Source: Litoribacter populi | GTDB lineage: Bacteria > Bacteroidota > Bacteroidia > Cytophagales > Cyclobacteriaceae | DNA: 64,000 bases | NCBI RefSeq assembly: GCF_007483685.1 | Contig: NZ_VMKN01000001.1 | Span: 1,600,393 to 1,664,392, forward strand | Direction: 5' to 3' | Shown here: piece by piece, positions 28,876 to 37,277 of the stretch | Layout: each line of letters starts with the position of its first letter | Position numbering within the stretch: the first letter of the stretch is position 1 | Position numbers and translations under genes: made by a program | Notes under the pieces: model-generated | The model's database searches: none | The model's input: the letters and a program-made list of their open reading frames with translations, nothing else | Told to the model about the DNA's origin: nothing

Positions 28876-31581
28876 TTACCCAGTACCCTTCAAACCTCCA
28901 GACAAGGCATTTACAAGCAGCAAAAGTTTTAAAAGAAGCTCATCACTTTGTTTGGGATCGGTCTCCTTAATTTTACGCCATTTGATAAGATTTTTAAGTT
29001 GCATTTCGTGCAACATATTCAGCGCATGGTTCCGCAATTTATGGTCCTCCAATTTTGAAATTCTACGGGACTCCAAGGAGGCGCCTAAAATTTCCTCGAT
29101 TTTTTCCAAACAAGTATGGTAGTCGGATAAAATCAGTTCCATAAGGTCCTTTCTCGCGTCCTGTTCCTCGTAAAGCTCCGCAAAAGCCTGCATCACTTTT
29201 GGATCTGCAAAAAGTAAGTTCGATTCAATCTGGATTAGCATATATTTCAGAAAAGGCCAATCCCGCGTCCTGCGCTTCAACTCGTCAAAATCCTCCGGAT
29301 GTTGTCTATGGAATTGCTCGATGGCAGTGCCCATACCAAACCAACCGCTGAGGTTGAATCTAGACTGGTTCCAGCTAAAAACCCACGGAATCGAACGCAA
29401 GTCCTCTAGGGACCTTTGACCTGTGCGACGAGCCGGCCTGGAGCCAATTTTACTTTCTTCCAAGACATCGATAGGAGTGGCTTTGCCATAAAAGTCTATA
29501 AAATGTGGTTGGTCCAACAGCTTTCTATAGGTCTTTCTGGCTGAACTTACCAAGTTGTCCATGATTCGATATAGTTTTCCATTTTGAAACTCTTCGACAG
29601 ATATCATGGCTTGTCTGGCTGTACCTGCCAGCAGCATCTCCAAATTGTAAGTTGCTGTAAGCCGGTTGGCAAACTGGTTGGCAATAGTTTCACCTTGAAC
29701 GGTCATCTTCATTTGACCGCTCATAGATCCAGGTGGCATACTGTCCAAGAAACGGTGGATCTTGCCTCCACCACGACTAATACTGCCCCCGCGTCCATGG
29801 AAAAATGACAGCTTAACTCCAAACTTTTTGGCCGTCTCAGTGAGCTTTTCTTCCGCCTTATATATTGTCCACCGGCTCGTCAGAATTCCCCCGTCCTTGT
29901 TGCTGTCACTGTAACCCAACATAATTTCCTGGCTAAAATTCTCTGAAGCCTCAATTTGCCTTTTCATTATGGGATGGCTTAGATAGGCTGATAAAATACC
30001 TGGACCTGCTTCTAAATCATCTATAGTTTCCAATAATGGCACCACCGGTAATCCTGTATCCCCAAGCCCCACCTCACGCAATAGGAGATAGACAGCCAAG
30101 AGATCACTTAGGCTTCTGGTCATGCTGACAATCATAGACCCGATTCCCTCCACACCAAAGCGGTCTACATATGTTTTGACTTCTCGTAAATAACCAAGCA
30201 CATTGTCAGCTTCCTTTCCACAGGAAGTCCCAGCTACTAGAAAAGGACGGTTGCTTTGGAGTTCCCGATTCAAAAAACGCAGGCGCGCTTCCTCATCCCA
30301 AACCGCATAGTCCGAATCCTGATTCCCTGAGGCCTTCAGAATTTGGCTGATGGCTTTTTCGTGATAGGCACTATTTTGCCGGATATCCAGCTTTGCCAGA
30401 TGGAAGCCAAAACACAGCACCTTGCGCTCCAAGGGAAAAAGCCACTGTTTAGCTACACGGGAAGCTCCAAGGCTAATTAACGTCTGCCGGAGTTTTTTGA
30501 GCTCAGAAGTCAGGTCTCCTGCTGAGCGGAAATACATATAATCCACCAATTCAGGACTGTCTAATTGCGTATTCTCCAACCTCACTAAAAGGAGGTTTAC
30601 AAATTGGCGCAAAGGCTCTGAAGGATTTCTTTCAAGGGCTTTTTGACCTTTTGTGCCAAGCTTTTGGGCAGTTTCCTGAATTTCCTTCATAAAGGCATCT
30701 GGAAGTCGGTTACGGTAACTTGAGAAACTGAGCTTTGCCGCCAGCTCGAAAAGCTCGGTTTTTATCATGTTCAGAGCGGATTTCCGGTGGAGACTTAGGG
30801 TTGAGGCAGTAAACTCGGGGGTTACAAAGGGATGCCCGTCACGGTCACCACCCACCCAGCTACCAAATTGAAGGGTCGGAAAATGCTCTGGCCACTCCAA
30901 CAATTCAGGGGGAAAGTCCAAGGTTGTCCATGCGTCCTTTAGCCGCTGGTCGGAATGGCTTAGAGCATTTGGAAAAACATTTAAGAAGTAATGCATCAGA
31001 TTGCTTCTCTCGTCCTCCAATCGGGGTTTTTCCAAGTAGATTTCCCCGGTTCGCCACCACCGCTCCATTAAACTTAACATCTCATTCTTGATTACAATTT
31101 GCTCCGTGGTGGACCAATTGGGATTTTCTCTTTTGACCAAAAGAAGATACAACTCTCTATGTATGTCTAAAACAGTCAGACGTTTGGCCTCGGTAGGGTG
31201 GGCGGTCAGTACCGGTCTTACGTTGATTTCCTGGAGCTTTCTAGCTATCTCTTTCTCATCAAGCTTTTCTGTTTTCCATTGATTAAGCGTTTCCCCCCAA
31301 GAGCCCCTCGTAAATTCCAATCCCAACTCGGTTTCGGTTTTTCTTCTAAATACTGCCGCGGCATTTTCCTCAACCAAATTGAGCAACTCAAAGCAAATCC
31401 CAATGGCTTGGGCAAGTTTTTCATCAGGTTGTGCGTGGCTCTGCTGGGAACCAAAGGGTAAACTTTCGGCGAGTTCTTTTTCGCCTATGGACACGAGCAT
31501 TTCACTGAACAGATTCAGCAGATAATGAAAATCTGTCTTGATTTTTTCTATTCCTTGGAGTTGTAGGGTTTCTTTGGACAT
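28876..31581 (-). CDS. ppc: Phosphoenolpyruvate carboxylase
   Basis: 901 residues, full length. It makes oxaloacetate from PEP and bicarbonate to refill the TCA cycle. Active-site motifs: VLTAHPTEAKR (126-134, catalytic His128), GSWVGGDRDGHP, GYSDSNKDGG, FHGRGGSISRGGG and GSRPARR. Two differences from the usual form: SISRGGG in place of the common VGRGGG, and the last residues GGLKGTG where most family members end RNTG. The glycine-rich loop and His are intact, so activity is expected. Monocistronic. Confidence 0.95.
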   Translation of the reverse strand: MSKETLQLQGIEKIKTDFHYLLNLFSEMLVSIGEKELAESLPFGSQQSHAQPDEKLAQAIGICFELLNLVEENAAAVFRRKTETELGLEFTRGSWGETLNQWKTEKLDEKEIARKLQEINVRPVLTAHPTEAKRLTVLDIHRELYLLLVKRENPNWSTTEQIVIKNEMLSLMERWWRTGEIYLEKPRLEDERSNLMHYFLNVFPNALSHSDQRLKDAWTTLDFPPELLEWPEHFPTLQFGSWVGGDRDGHPFVTPEFTASTLSLHRKSALNMIKTELFELAAKLSFSSYRNRLPDAFMKEIQETAQKLGTKGQKALERNPSEPLRQFVNLLLVRLENTQLDSPELVDYMYFRSAGDLTSELKKLRQTLISLGASRVAKQWLFPLERKVLCFGFHLAKLDIRQNSAYHEKAISQILKASGNQDSDYAVWDEEARLRFLNRELQSNRPFLVAGTSCGKEADNVLGYLREVKTYVDRFGVEGIGSMIVSMTRSLSDLLAVYLLLREVGLGDTGLPVVPLLETIDDLEAGPGILSAYLSHPIMKRQIEASENFSQEIMLGYSDSNKDGGILTSRWTIYKAEEKLTETAKKFGVKLSFFHGRGGSISRGGGKIHRFLDSMPPGSMSGQMKMTVQGETIANQFANRLTATYNLEMLLAGTARQAMISVEEFQNGKLYRIMDNLVSSARKTYRKLLDQPHFIDFYGKATPIDVLEESKIGSRPARRTGQRSLEDLRSIPWVFSWNQSRFNLSGWFGMGTAIEQFHRQHPEDFDELKRRTRDWPFLKYMLIQIESNLLFADPKVMQAFAELYEEQDARKDLMELILSDYHTCLEKIEEILGASLESRRISKLEDHKLRNHALNMLHEMQLKNLIKWRKIKETDPKQSDELLLKLLLLVNALSGGLKGTG

Positions 31582-31697
31582 GGGTTAAAAGTTTCATTAC
31601 CAATTGCAGTTGATTTAGGAACAAATAAAAATAGCCAATTTAACCCCTGAAAACCAGATAATAGAGTGTTAATGGTTCAAAGGAAGTCCTTATACCA

Positions 31698-32090
31698 TTA
31701 CAATTTCACGTATTTTTCCTGGCAGGCCTCAATGCAAACATAGCTTATAGTTAATGTAGACCCTGTATGCTCAAATGGGTAAGGCCACTGCGGGTCGCAA
31801 CCATCGGGGTTGATAGTGGAATCAGTGAGTGAATATGTGCCGGAAGAGGGTGTTCCCGGCTGGTCAAAGGTCCTACAGAGATCGGCATTGGATGTAATCG
31901 TGCCATCGCTGTGAAATTCAACATACTTTTCACTTTCCACTGGTTGAAAAGTACCGCTTCCATCTCCGGGATCTGCCAGTATCTCAATTAACCCCCACTT
32001 TCCAATCAAGTCGGTATCGGGAACCAAATCGTCTTCACTGTTACAGGAAAATGCAAGTAGGGCGGCTAGGAAGAATAGTAGTATTTTCAT
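31698..32090 (-). CDS. Lipocalin-like lipoprotein
   Basis: 130 residues. A lipoprotein signal ends LLAFSC (lipidated Cys16), then an acidic stretch SEDDLVPD typical of Bacteroidota surface lipoproteins. The mature part begins LIGKWGLIEI and includes KYVEFHSDGTITSN and GTYSLTDSTI, as in lipocalin-like (DUF4923/lipocalin_5) proteins. Function unknown. Confidence 0.75.
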   Translation of the reverse strand: MKILLFFLAALLAFSCNSEDDLVPDTDLIGKWGLIEILADPGDGSGTFQPVESEKYVEFHSDGTITSNADLCRTFDQPGTPSSGTYSLTDSTINPDGCDPQWPYPFEHTGSTLTISYVCIEACQEKYVKL

Positions 32091-32215
32091 AGTGTAAAAG
32101 TTAAAAGAAAATTAAGGAGAAATCTGTTTTAAAGTATACCTAATCCCTACGTGGATTGAGATGGTGGGGTTACCTATTATTTGTCCTACCTTAATTTTTT
32201 CTCATAATTCCTCCT

Positions 32216-32223
32216 TACTTTTG
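32216..32223 (+). promoter_or_regulatory. -7 element (TACTTTTG) upstream of Nudix gene
   Basis: TACTTTTG fits TAnnTTTG and ends 26 bases before the Nudix ATG. No convincing -33 element at the right spacing. Confidence 0.4.
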
Positions 32224-32249
32224 CGCCTCGATAAATCAACCCTTAAATT

Positions 32250-32708
32250 ATGTTAGAAGTACTCCAAACAAAGTTAACCGAAAAGCCAAGCAAAAAAGAA
32301 CGTGAGGTGGTGATCGTGTATCCCTTCAATACGGAAACCAAGGAAATCTTCATGATCCAGGAATACATCCACGGCTATGACAGGAAGTTCTGGAAATTCG
32401 TGAGTGGGGGTGTGGACAAGGTGGACAAAGACATCCTGACCCACGCCATAGAGGAGCTGGCAGAAGAAGTGGGCATGCAGTCGGAGGTGGTTTGCCATCT
32501 GTACTCATCGGAACGCGTTTTTGGCAACAGGCCCATGCATTACTTCATTGCGGAAAACCCCGTTATCATGGAAAACCCGCCCGAAAATCCAGATCAGCAT
32601 TACATCACCGATGCCAAATGGGTCAACCTGGAAGAGTTTCAGCAAATGCTCGACAAGCAGGAGTTAATCTGGGATCAAGGGACCATGTGTGCCTTGCAGG
32701 CCTTTTGA
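32250..32708 (+). CDS. Nudix hydrolase
   Basis: 152 residues. The Nudix box lies about residues 55-77 as GGVDKVD, spacer, EELAEEVGM: the core E-x-x-E-E-x-G part is intact, while the usual upstream Glu is Lys and the usual Arg is Glu. The fold hydrolyses nucleoside diphosphate-linked compounds (ADP-ribose type is common). Its 3' end abuts the truncated attC-like site at 32706-32757, so the gene is the left border of the cassette array. Confidence 0.82.
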   Translation: MLEVLQTKLTEKPSKKEREVVIVYPFNTETKEIFMIQEYIHGYDRKFWKFVSGGVDKVDKDILTHAIEELAEEVGMQSEVVCHLYSSERVFGNRPMHYFIAENPVIMENPPENPDQHYITDAKWVNLEEFQQMLDKQELIWDQGTMCALQAF

Positions 32709-32757
32709 AGCTGTGTGTTTAAATTACATGGTTCAGCCCGCTGGATCCAACGGTGAT
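32706..32757 (-). other. attC-like site D (truncated)
   Basis: On the plus strand it matches the right half of site C (33553-33606) for about 50 bases, including GCCCGCTGGATCCAA and TGTGTGTTT. The other half of the palindrome is missing: the sequence runs straight into the Nudix gene. The core expected at 32752-32758 is degenerate. It lies just downstream of the antitoxin gene, where a closing attC would be. Confidence 0.5.
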
Positions 32758-32777
32758 GGTATCGCGCGTACTTCCTT

Positions 32778-33068
32778 TTAAAGTTCAATGGAGATTTTTA
32801 CCTTCCCACCCAATCCTTTTTCAACAATTTCATAAAGGGTTTTTAGTGTCAGGTTGCTACCGTTGTTTTCCACCCTAGATATATATGTTCTCTTCTTATC
32901 CACCAATTCAGCTAGCTGCTCCTGTGTAAGATTTTTATCCTCCCTTGCCTTCTTTAAAAGAAGACCAATTTTAAATGACTCAAAATCCCTCTCCAGATCC
33001 TCCCTGCGTTCGGTACCTTTTGCTCCGTACACATCATCCTTGATTTCTTTCCAACTTTTAGTATTCAT
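32778..33068 (-). CDS. higA: HigA-type XRE antitoxin
   Basis: 96 residues. An XRE/Cro-type helix-turn-helix spans about 38-90: LLLKKAREDKNLTQEQLAELVDKKRTYISRVEN. It neutralises the toxin encoded just upstream and likely represses the operon. The start overlaps the toxin stop by four bases (33065-33068), the usual toxin-first order of HigBA. Part of cassette 3. Confidence 0.88.
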   Translation of the reverse strand: MNTKSWKEIKDDVYGAKGTERREDLERDFESFKIGLLLKKAREDKNLTQEQLAELVDKKRTYISRVENNGSNLTLKTLYEIVEKGLGGKVKISIEL

Positions 33069-33433
33069 CTCTTTTTCCCTTTTAACTTTTCGAACTCTTT
33101 CTCTCTATAATATTCATCCATCAGTTTGGCGGCTTTTTCAATTTCTTTGGAAGGTGTCTTTTGGGTCTTCTTTTGAAAGCCATTAAGTAAGATCACCAAC
33201 TTGCCTTCATCAAAAAAACAGAACACTCTCCAAATATTTGACCCCAACTGAACCCTTGCTTCATAAAGCCCTTTCTTTGTCTTGATCGGTTTTAGGTAGG
33301 TTTCAGGAACTCTTTCCAAAGTTTCAATCGCTTCAATGACCTTATAGATTTTGTTTTGAACTTTCTCTGTCTGCTTTTTAAGAAAGTTCTCGAAGTGGTC
33401 TTGATAGGCTATGACTTCCCTGACTTTATCCAT
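33065..33433 (-). CDS. higB: HigB/RelE-ParE superfamily toxin
   Basis: 122 residues, Gp49-like (HigB) type. The fold is shown by KIYKVIEAIETLERVPETYLKPIKTKKGLYEARVQLGSNIWRVFCFFDEGKLVILLNGFQKK, where the GLYEARV and WRVFCF strands and the basic NGFQKK end are typical. Members cut ribosome-bound mRNA. The ATG lies 9 bases after a palindromic operator. A toxin-antitoxin pair is a common passenger of chromosomal cassette arrays. Confidence 0.88.
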   Translation of the reverse strand: MDKVREVIAYQDHFENFLKKQTEKVQNKIYKVIEAIETLERVPETYLKPIKTKKGLYEARVQLGSNIWRVFCFFDEGKLVILLNGFQKKTQKTPSKEIEKAAKLMDEYYREKEFEKLKGKKR

Positions 33434-33442
33434 AACGCTAAT

Positions 33443-33458
33443 GTAACTTAAAAGTTAC
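33443..33458. promoter_or_regulatory. Palindromic operator upstream of higB
   Basis: Perfect dyad GTAACTT-AA-AAGTTAC, 9 bases from the toxin start codon. Position and symmetry fit a HigA autoregulatory operator. Confidence 0.6.
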
Positions 33459-33517
33459 TATTTTTCAAAATATTAAAAAGCATATAGTGTGAATTGACGT
33501 TTTCATTATGCGCTTAT

Positions 33518-33606
33518 GCCCAACGTGATTCAGCTTGGAGCCGGCGGGCTTTCCAAGCCGTGTGTTTTATGTTAAATGGTTCCGCCCGCTGGATCCAAGC
33601 TGATGT
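33518..33606 (-). other. attC-like site C, 5' exon side (core split by group II intron)
   Basis: Outer core GCCCAAC (33518-33524; GTTGGGC in cassette direction, a fit to GTTRRRY). The arm 33530-33548 pairs with 33583-33604 with about two mismatches plus the outer bases. The second core is split: GT at 33605-33606 and TATGG at 35459-35463. Joined, they read GTTATGG. The site without the intron would be about 94 bases. Confidence 0.7.
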
Positions 33607-35458
33607 GTGTGCCTTGAATGGTGAATATAGTTCATTTAAATGAACGTTCCAACGGGTGAAAGTCCCTTAAGCGCGGGGGTAACGTCCCGAAGCCAAGCAA
33701 GTGGCAAGCTGGTTTGCCGTGAGGCATGCAGTGAAGTAAGCCAGTCTGCGGTGTCTGTACTGACGAACAGGAACCATATACTGAGGCTATGAGGTCGGAT
33801 GAGGTAACACATCATGCCGAAGTCCAAACCTTCCAAAAGGAAGGAAGTACCAAAATAGTAGATATGGCAGAGATAGGCACAAGGATTTTCATCTTACCAA
33901 GGGAGATCTTGGAATAGACTCGGTTTCTATGAGCCAAGAAGTCAGCCGAAGTCATAGTAGTTATCGGTAACGAGCTGTAAGATCTACAGAGGTCTCACTG
34001 GGTAACGAAGGACTGAACGCTGGATTACGTCCAAATTCGATGGGGAGTACCAAATTGGTATAGCCTCATTTTAAGCGGACAGGGTTAACAAATTAATTAT
34101 GATAGAAAAAGTACTCAACCGTAAGAATCTTTTCAAAGCCTACCGACAGGTGGTGCGGAACAAGGGTTCGGCTGGGGTGGACGGCATGAAAGTCACCGAA
34201 TTGTTTTCCTACTTGGAAAACAACAGGGACAGTATTGCCACGTCCATTCTCAACCATACGTATGTACCTCAGCCTATCAGAGGGGTGGAAATCCCCAAGG
34301 AAAACGGGAAAACAAGATTGCTTGGAGTTCCCACAGTGGTAGATAGATGGCTCCAACAGGCAGTAAGCCAGGTGCTGATGACTAAGTATGAACTTATGTT
34401 CGAAGAATACAGCTACGGCTTCCGCCCCGAGAAGAACATCCATAAGGCAGTAACACAGGCACTGAAATACATCAATGATGGCTATCAGGACATTGTGGAT
34501 ATTGACCTAAAAGGGTTCTTTGACGAGGTGGACCACTCTACTCTTCTACAATTCATCTATCAGCGGGTAAAATGCCCGACAACCCTACGGCTTATCCGAA
34601 AATGGCTACGTGCACCAATCCAGATTGATGGAAAACTGCACAGGCGTAGAAAAGGCGTTCCGCAGGGATCCCCTATCAGCCCGCTTCTTTCCAATATCCT
34701 ATTGGATGTTCTGGACAAGGAGCTGGACAGGAGAAACCTGAAATATGTCCGCTATGCTGACGACTTCAGCATCTACATCAAGTCAAAAAGAGAAGCCCGA
34801 AAGGTGGGTAACGAGATCTACCTTTTTCTAAAAGACAAGCTCAGATTGCCCATCAACAGGGAGAAAAGTGGCATCCGAAGACCCTCCAACTTTGAATTGC
34901 TGGGACACGCATTTGTTCCGACTTATCAAAAAGGGGTAAAAGGAAAATACCAGTTGGTGGTGAAACAGAACAGTTGGGTATCCCTGAAACGAAAGCTCAA
35001 GCAGATAACCAAAAAGACTAAACCGTACAGTTTTGAGGAGCGGTTGAAAAAGCTGGCTGAAGTCTGGCGGGGATGGGTAAATAACTACCGCCTTGCCAGT
35101 ATCTCTGCAAAGCTGAAATCACTCGACGAGTGGTTGAGAAACCGCCTAAGATATTGTATCTGGCACGATTGGAAAAAGCCTGAGCGGAAACGTAAGAACC
35201 TGATCAGATTGGGGGTAGATCAAGACCATGCTTATGCATGGAGCAGGACCAGAAAAGGGGGATGGGCGATAGCCCAAAGCCCTATTTTGATTACTACTAT
35301 TACTTTGTCACGCCTAAGAAGAAAAGGTTATGAATCGATGCTTTCCTATTACCTTAAAACGCAACCTACAATCCAGTGAACCGCCGTATACGAGACCCGT
35401 ACGTACGGTGGTGTGAGAGGCGCACCGTGAGCTTATGGCTCACGGACGTCTACTCGAT
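33607..35458 (+). mobile_element. Group II intron inserted in an attC-like core
   Basis: About 1852 bases. The 5' end GTGTGCC fits GUGYG. An early domain I stretch includes GGGTGAAAGTCCC (33654-33666). The reverse transcriptase occupies domain IV. Domain V is seen right after the stop: ACCGCCGTA (35380-35388) pairs with TACGGTGGT (35404-35412). Domain VI stem CCGTGAGC/GCTCACGG lies near 35425-35445, and the 3' end is CTACTCGAT. The intron is opposite in orientation to the cassettes and sits inside the 7-base attC core, the behaviour known for group IIC-attC introns (class assignment is inference). Confidence 0.88.
34099..35379 (+). CDS. ltrA: Group II intron reverse transcriptase/maturase
   Basis: 426 residues. 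RT domains are complete: GSAGVDGM near 23-30, ENGKTRLLGVPTVVDRWLQQA (68-88), GFRPEKN, DIDLKGFFDEVDH (134-146), GVPQGSPISPLLSNI (186-200), and the catalytic YADD at 219-222. A GIIM-type maturase domain follows (WRGWVNNYRLAS, EWLRNRLRYCIWHDWKKP). No HNH endonuclease is visible, so insertion would depend on target structure. Looks intact and possibly active. A start could also lie a few codons downstream. Confidence 0.93.
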   Translation: MIEKVLNRKNLFKAYRQVVRNKGSAGVDGMKVTELFSYLENNRDSIATSILNHTYVPQPIRGVEIPKENGKTRLLGVPTVVDRWLQQAVSQVLMTKYELMFEEYSYGFRPEKNIHKAVTQALKYINDGYQDIVDIDLKGFFDEVDHSTLLQFIYQRVKCPTTLRLIRKWLRAPIQIDGKLHRRRKGVPQGSPISPLLSNILLDVLDKELDRRNLKYVRYADDFSIYIKSKREARKVGNEIYLFLKDKLRLPINREKSGIRRPSNFELLGHAFVPTYQKGVKGKYQLVVKQNSWVSLKRKLKQITKKTKPYSFEERLKKLAEVWRGWVNNYRLASISAKLKSLDEWLRNRLRYCIWHDWKKPERKRKNLIRLGVDQDHAYAWSRTRKGGWAIAQSPILITTITLSRLRRKGYESMLSYYLKTQPTIQ

Positions 35459-36383
35459 TATGGCTTGTTATTTCATTAATTTTATTGTTTATTTTTACGA
35501 AATATTCTAAAGCACAATTGATGTTTTCATCTTCATTTAAGCCTGAAAAATTTGCTGCATGATCTATGGAATTCACTTGAACATTATCCATTCTTGTTAG
35601 AGCAGTAGCAATATATGAAGAAAGTTCATCTGCATGTAATTGATTGGTTAACTTCTCAAACAATTCTAGTTGAAAAGGAATAAGAAACTTATCACGATAT
35701 GGTTCAAAATTTGTAAATCCATTCCCTTTTAAGCTAAAATAAACATTTCGATATCTCTCTAAAAATTGAAATTCGGGATTACTCAAGTATTCATTAGGGC
35801 TAGCAAACTGAATATCTTTTTGTATCAATCCAACTCTAATTACAATAGCTAACAAATTATCTCTTACTATTTTTAAATCATTATGTAAAAAGCTTTGATG
35901 TTTTTCATTTTGGATAATTAAGTCGTGGTAATGCTTTTGCAAAAAATCTGCATGATTAAAAATATTTTTATAATCCCTGAATTTATTATCATTTTCTATG
36001 TCAAATTGCATAAACGAGTAATATAACTCTATATCATCTGACTCTGTTAATCTTTCTCTATCATTTGTTGCCAAAATTTGTGGAAAATGAAAATCAAGTG
36101 GTTTTTCTAATAAATCTTTCGCGTGAGAATCAAAATGTTCATTCTGTAGGCGACATGTTTTAATTATAGATTCTAATAAAAGTGAGAACCTTTTTAATGT
36201 GTTATAAGCCTTCTCTTTTTCTGCTTTTAATTTATTCTTTCTAACATTTCGATTCCCTAACCAATATATTATCAATGCGAAAAAGAATCCAAGAAAGGCT
36301 CCAATTACAGTAGAAAGGAAACTTATCAATATTGAATATTTATTGGATATTAAATATTCACAAATACTGTTATAATTTTCCAT
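35433..36383 (-). CDS. Cassette 2: membrane-anchored protein of unknown function, C-terminus altered by intron
   Basis: 316 residues. One membrane span near residues 17-42 (ILISFLSTVIGAFLGFFFALIIYWLG) followed by a basic charged stretch and a mostly helical cytoplasmic domain. No family recognised. The last codons (35433-35458) come from the group II intron; without it the frame would read on into the attC-like site and end at a TAA about 12 codons later (33572-33574). The gene lies between sites C and A, as a cassette ORF would. The orientation equals that of the recombinase. Confidence 0.75.
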   Translation of the reverse strand: MENYNSICEYLISNKYSILISFLSTVIGAFLGFFFALIIYWLGNRNVRKNKLKAEKEKAYNTLKRFSLLLESIIKTCRLQNEHFDSHAKDLLEKPLDFHFPQILATNDRERLTESDDIELYYSFMQFDIENDNKFRDYKNIFNHADFLQKHYHDLIIQNEKHQSFLHNDLKIVRDNLLAIVIRVGLIQKDIQFASPNEYLSNPEFQFLERYRNVYFSLKGNGFTNFEPYRDKFLIPFQLELFEKLTNQLHADELSSYIATALTRMDNVQVNSIDHAANFSGLNEDENINCALEYFVKINNKINEITSHNRVDVREP

Positions 36384-36404
36384 TGTTGTTCATTTTCTAA
36401 TAAG

Positions 36405-36536
36405 CCATAACGTTTTGGCGATTGGCACATTGGCGGAATTCGTAGAACTTCACTGTCAATGTCCCATAAAGGTTGATGCGAGGTAGAATGTTCAATTAAC
36501 CAAGTCCTCCGCCATTGGGCCAATCGCCTGTTATGG
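36405..36536 (-). other. attC-like site A
   Basis: A 132-base imperfect palindrome between cassettes 1 and 2. Cores CCATAAC (36405-36411) and GTTATGG (36530-36536) are exact complements. The arm beginning GGCGATTGG (36417-36437) pairs with 36508-36528 with only two mismatches in 21. Middle of about 70 bases is unpaired or weakly structured. The stop codon of cassette 1 (TAA) lies inside the core. Confidence 0.72.
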
Positions 36537-37145
36537 GTTGTTGTTCCCTTCACTCGTTTGATTTCTCGTTTCTTTGTTCATCCAACATCGCATATACATT
36601 GAAGTTACTTTTTTGTCTGGATAGAGGACTGTATAAAATGTATGCCCACCGTCAAGGCAATTTTCTGTACCATATTTTTCAGGATTCTTATTCCAATTGT
36701 CATTCTCACTGATTTCATTTCTTAATTCTTGGATGTCACTGAGATGATACCTTGATTCGTCAAAGAACAATTTTGTTATTTTTTGATTTTTTCTTTCGAA
36801 AGCCCTTATGTCATAGTTGTATCTTAAGGTTATATAAATTTCTCTTACCTGTATTTGAATAAAGTCAGATGGACAACCAATGCATATGAAGTCATAATTT
36901 TCAGTCAACAATATTGTATCCTGTGTAAATTCCTTCCTTAAACTATCAATAATAGTCAAATATTGAGGTCTTATTTTTCTATTTTGAGTAAGACCTGTAT
37001 ACATTCCTTTTGCAGCCTCGAAAGGTGAACTTGATATTGCTGCTTTTTGACTTTTATCAATCTGCTTATTAAGTTTTTGTGCTTGAGAGATTTGAGAACC
37101 ACCAAGTCCAAAAATTATAAGTATCAATGTAGTTATAAATCTCAA
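36531..37145 (-). CDS. Cassette 1: secreted protein of unknown function
   Basis: 204 residues from a TTG start at 37145; no ATG fits, and an in-frame stop lies six codons above. A signal peptide (about 1-22, ending ISQAQ) marks it as exported. The mature part has no recognised family; it contains ENYDFICIGCPSDFIQIQV and CLDGGHTFYTVLYPDKK. The TAA stop falls in the CCATAAC core of attC-like site A, typical for a cassette gene. The non-ATG start needs confirmation. Confidence 0.65.
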   Translation of the reverse strand: MRFITTLILIIFGLGGSQISQAQKLNKQIDKSQKAAISSSPFEAAKGMYTGLTQNRKIRPQYLTIIDSLRKEFTQDTILLTENYDFICIGCPSDFIQIQVREIYITLRYNYDIRAFERKNQKITKLFFDESRYHLSDIQELRNEISENDNWNKNPEKYGTENCLDGGHTFYTVLYPDKKVTSMYMRCWMNKETRNQTSEGNNNP

Positions 37146-37167
37146 TTTCAGTCGTTTTTACAATAAC

Positions 37168-37174
37168 CCATAAC
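37168..37174 (-). other. Putative attI-like core (GTTATGG)
   Basis: Core identical to R' of site A, lying 22 bases upstream of the cassette 1 start and about 104 bases after the recombinase stop. No paired arm was found, as expected for attI rather than attC. Assigned by position and core match only. Confidence 0.4.
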
Positions 37175-37193
37175 TTGTTTATACCCCTCACGC

Positions 37194-37237
37194 TTATGAG
37201 GCTTATCAACCCTGATAAGGGGGGATAAGCCTCATAA
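37194..37237 (-). terminator. Inverted repeat downstream of the recombinase
   Basis: Perfect 14-bp arms TTATGAGGCTTATC (37194-37207) and GATAAGCCTCATAA (37224-37237), 16-base loop. No T-run on the minus strand; may be terminator or recombinase-binding structure. Confidence 0.45.
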
Positions 37238-37277
37238 AGCAGAGGTTTTGTCAGAGTATAATGATACTAAACTTTTC

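Noticed and set aside
33430-33436. CCATAAC core overlapping the higB start codon
   Set aside because: It has no paired arm and arises from the start codon context, so it is taken as chance. It shows that the 7-base core alone is not evidence.
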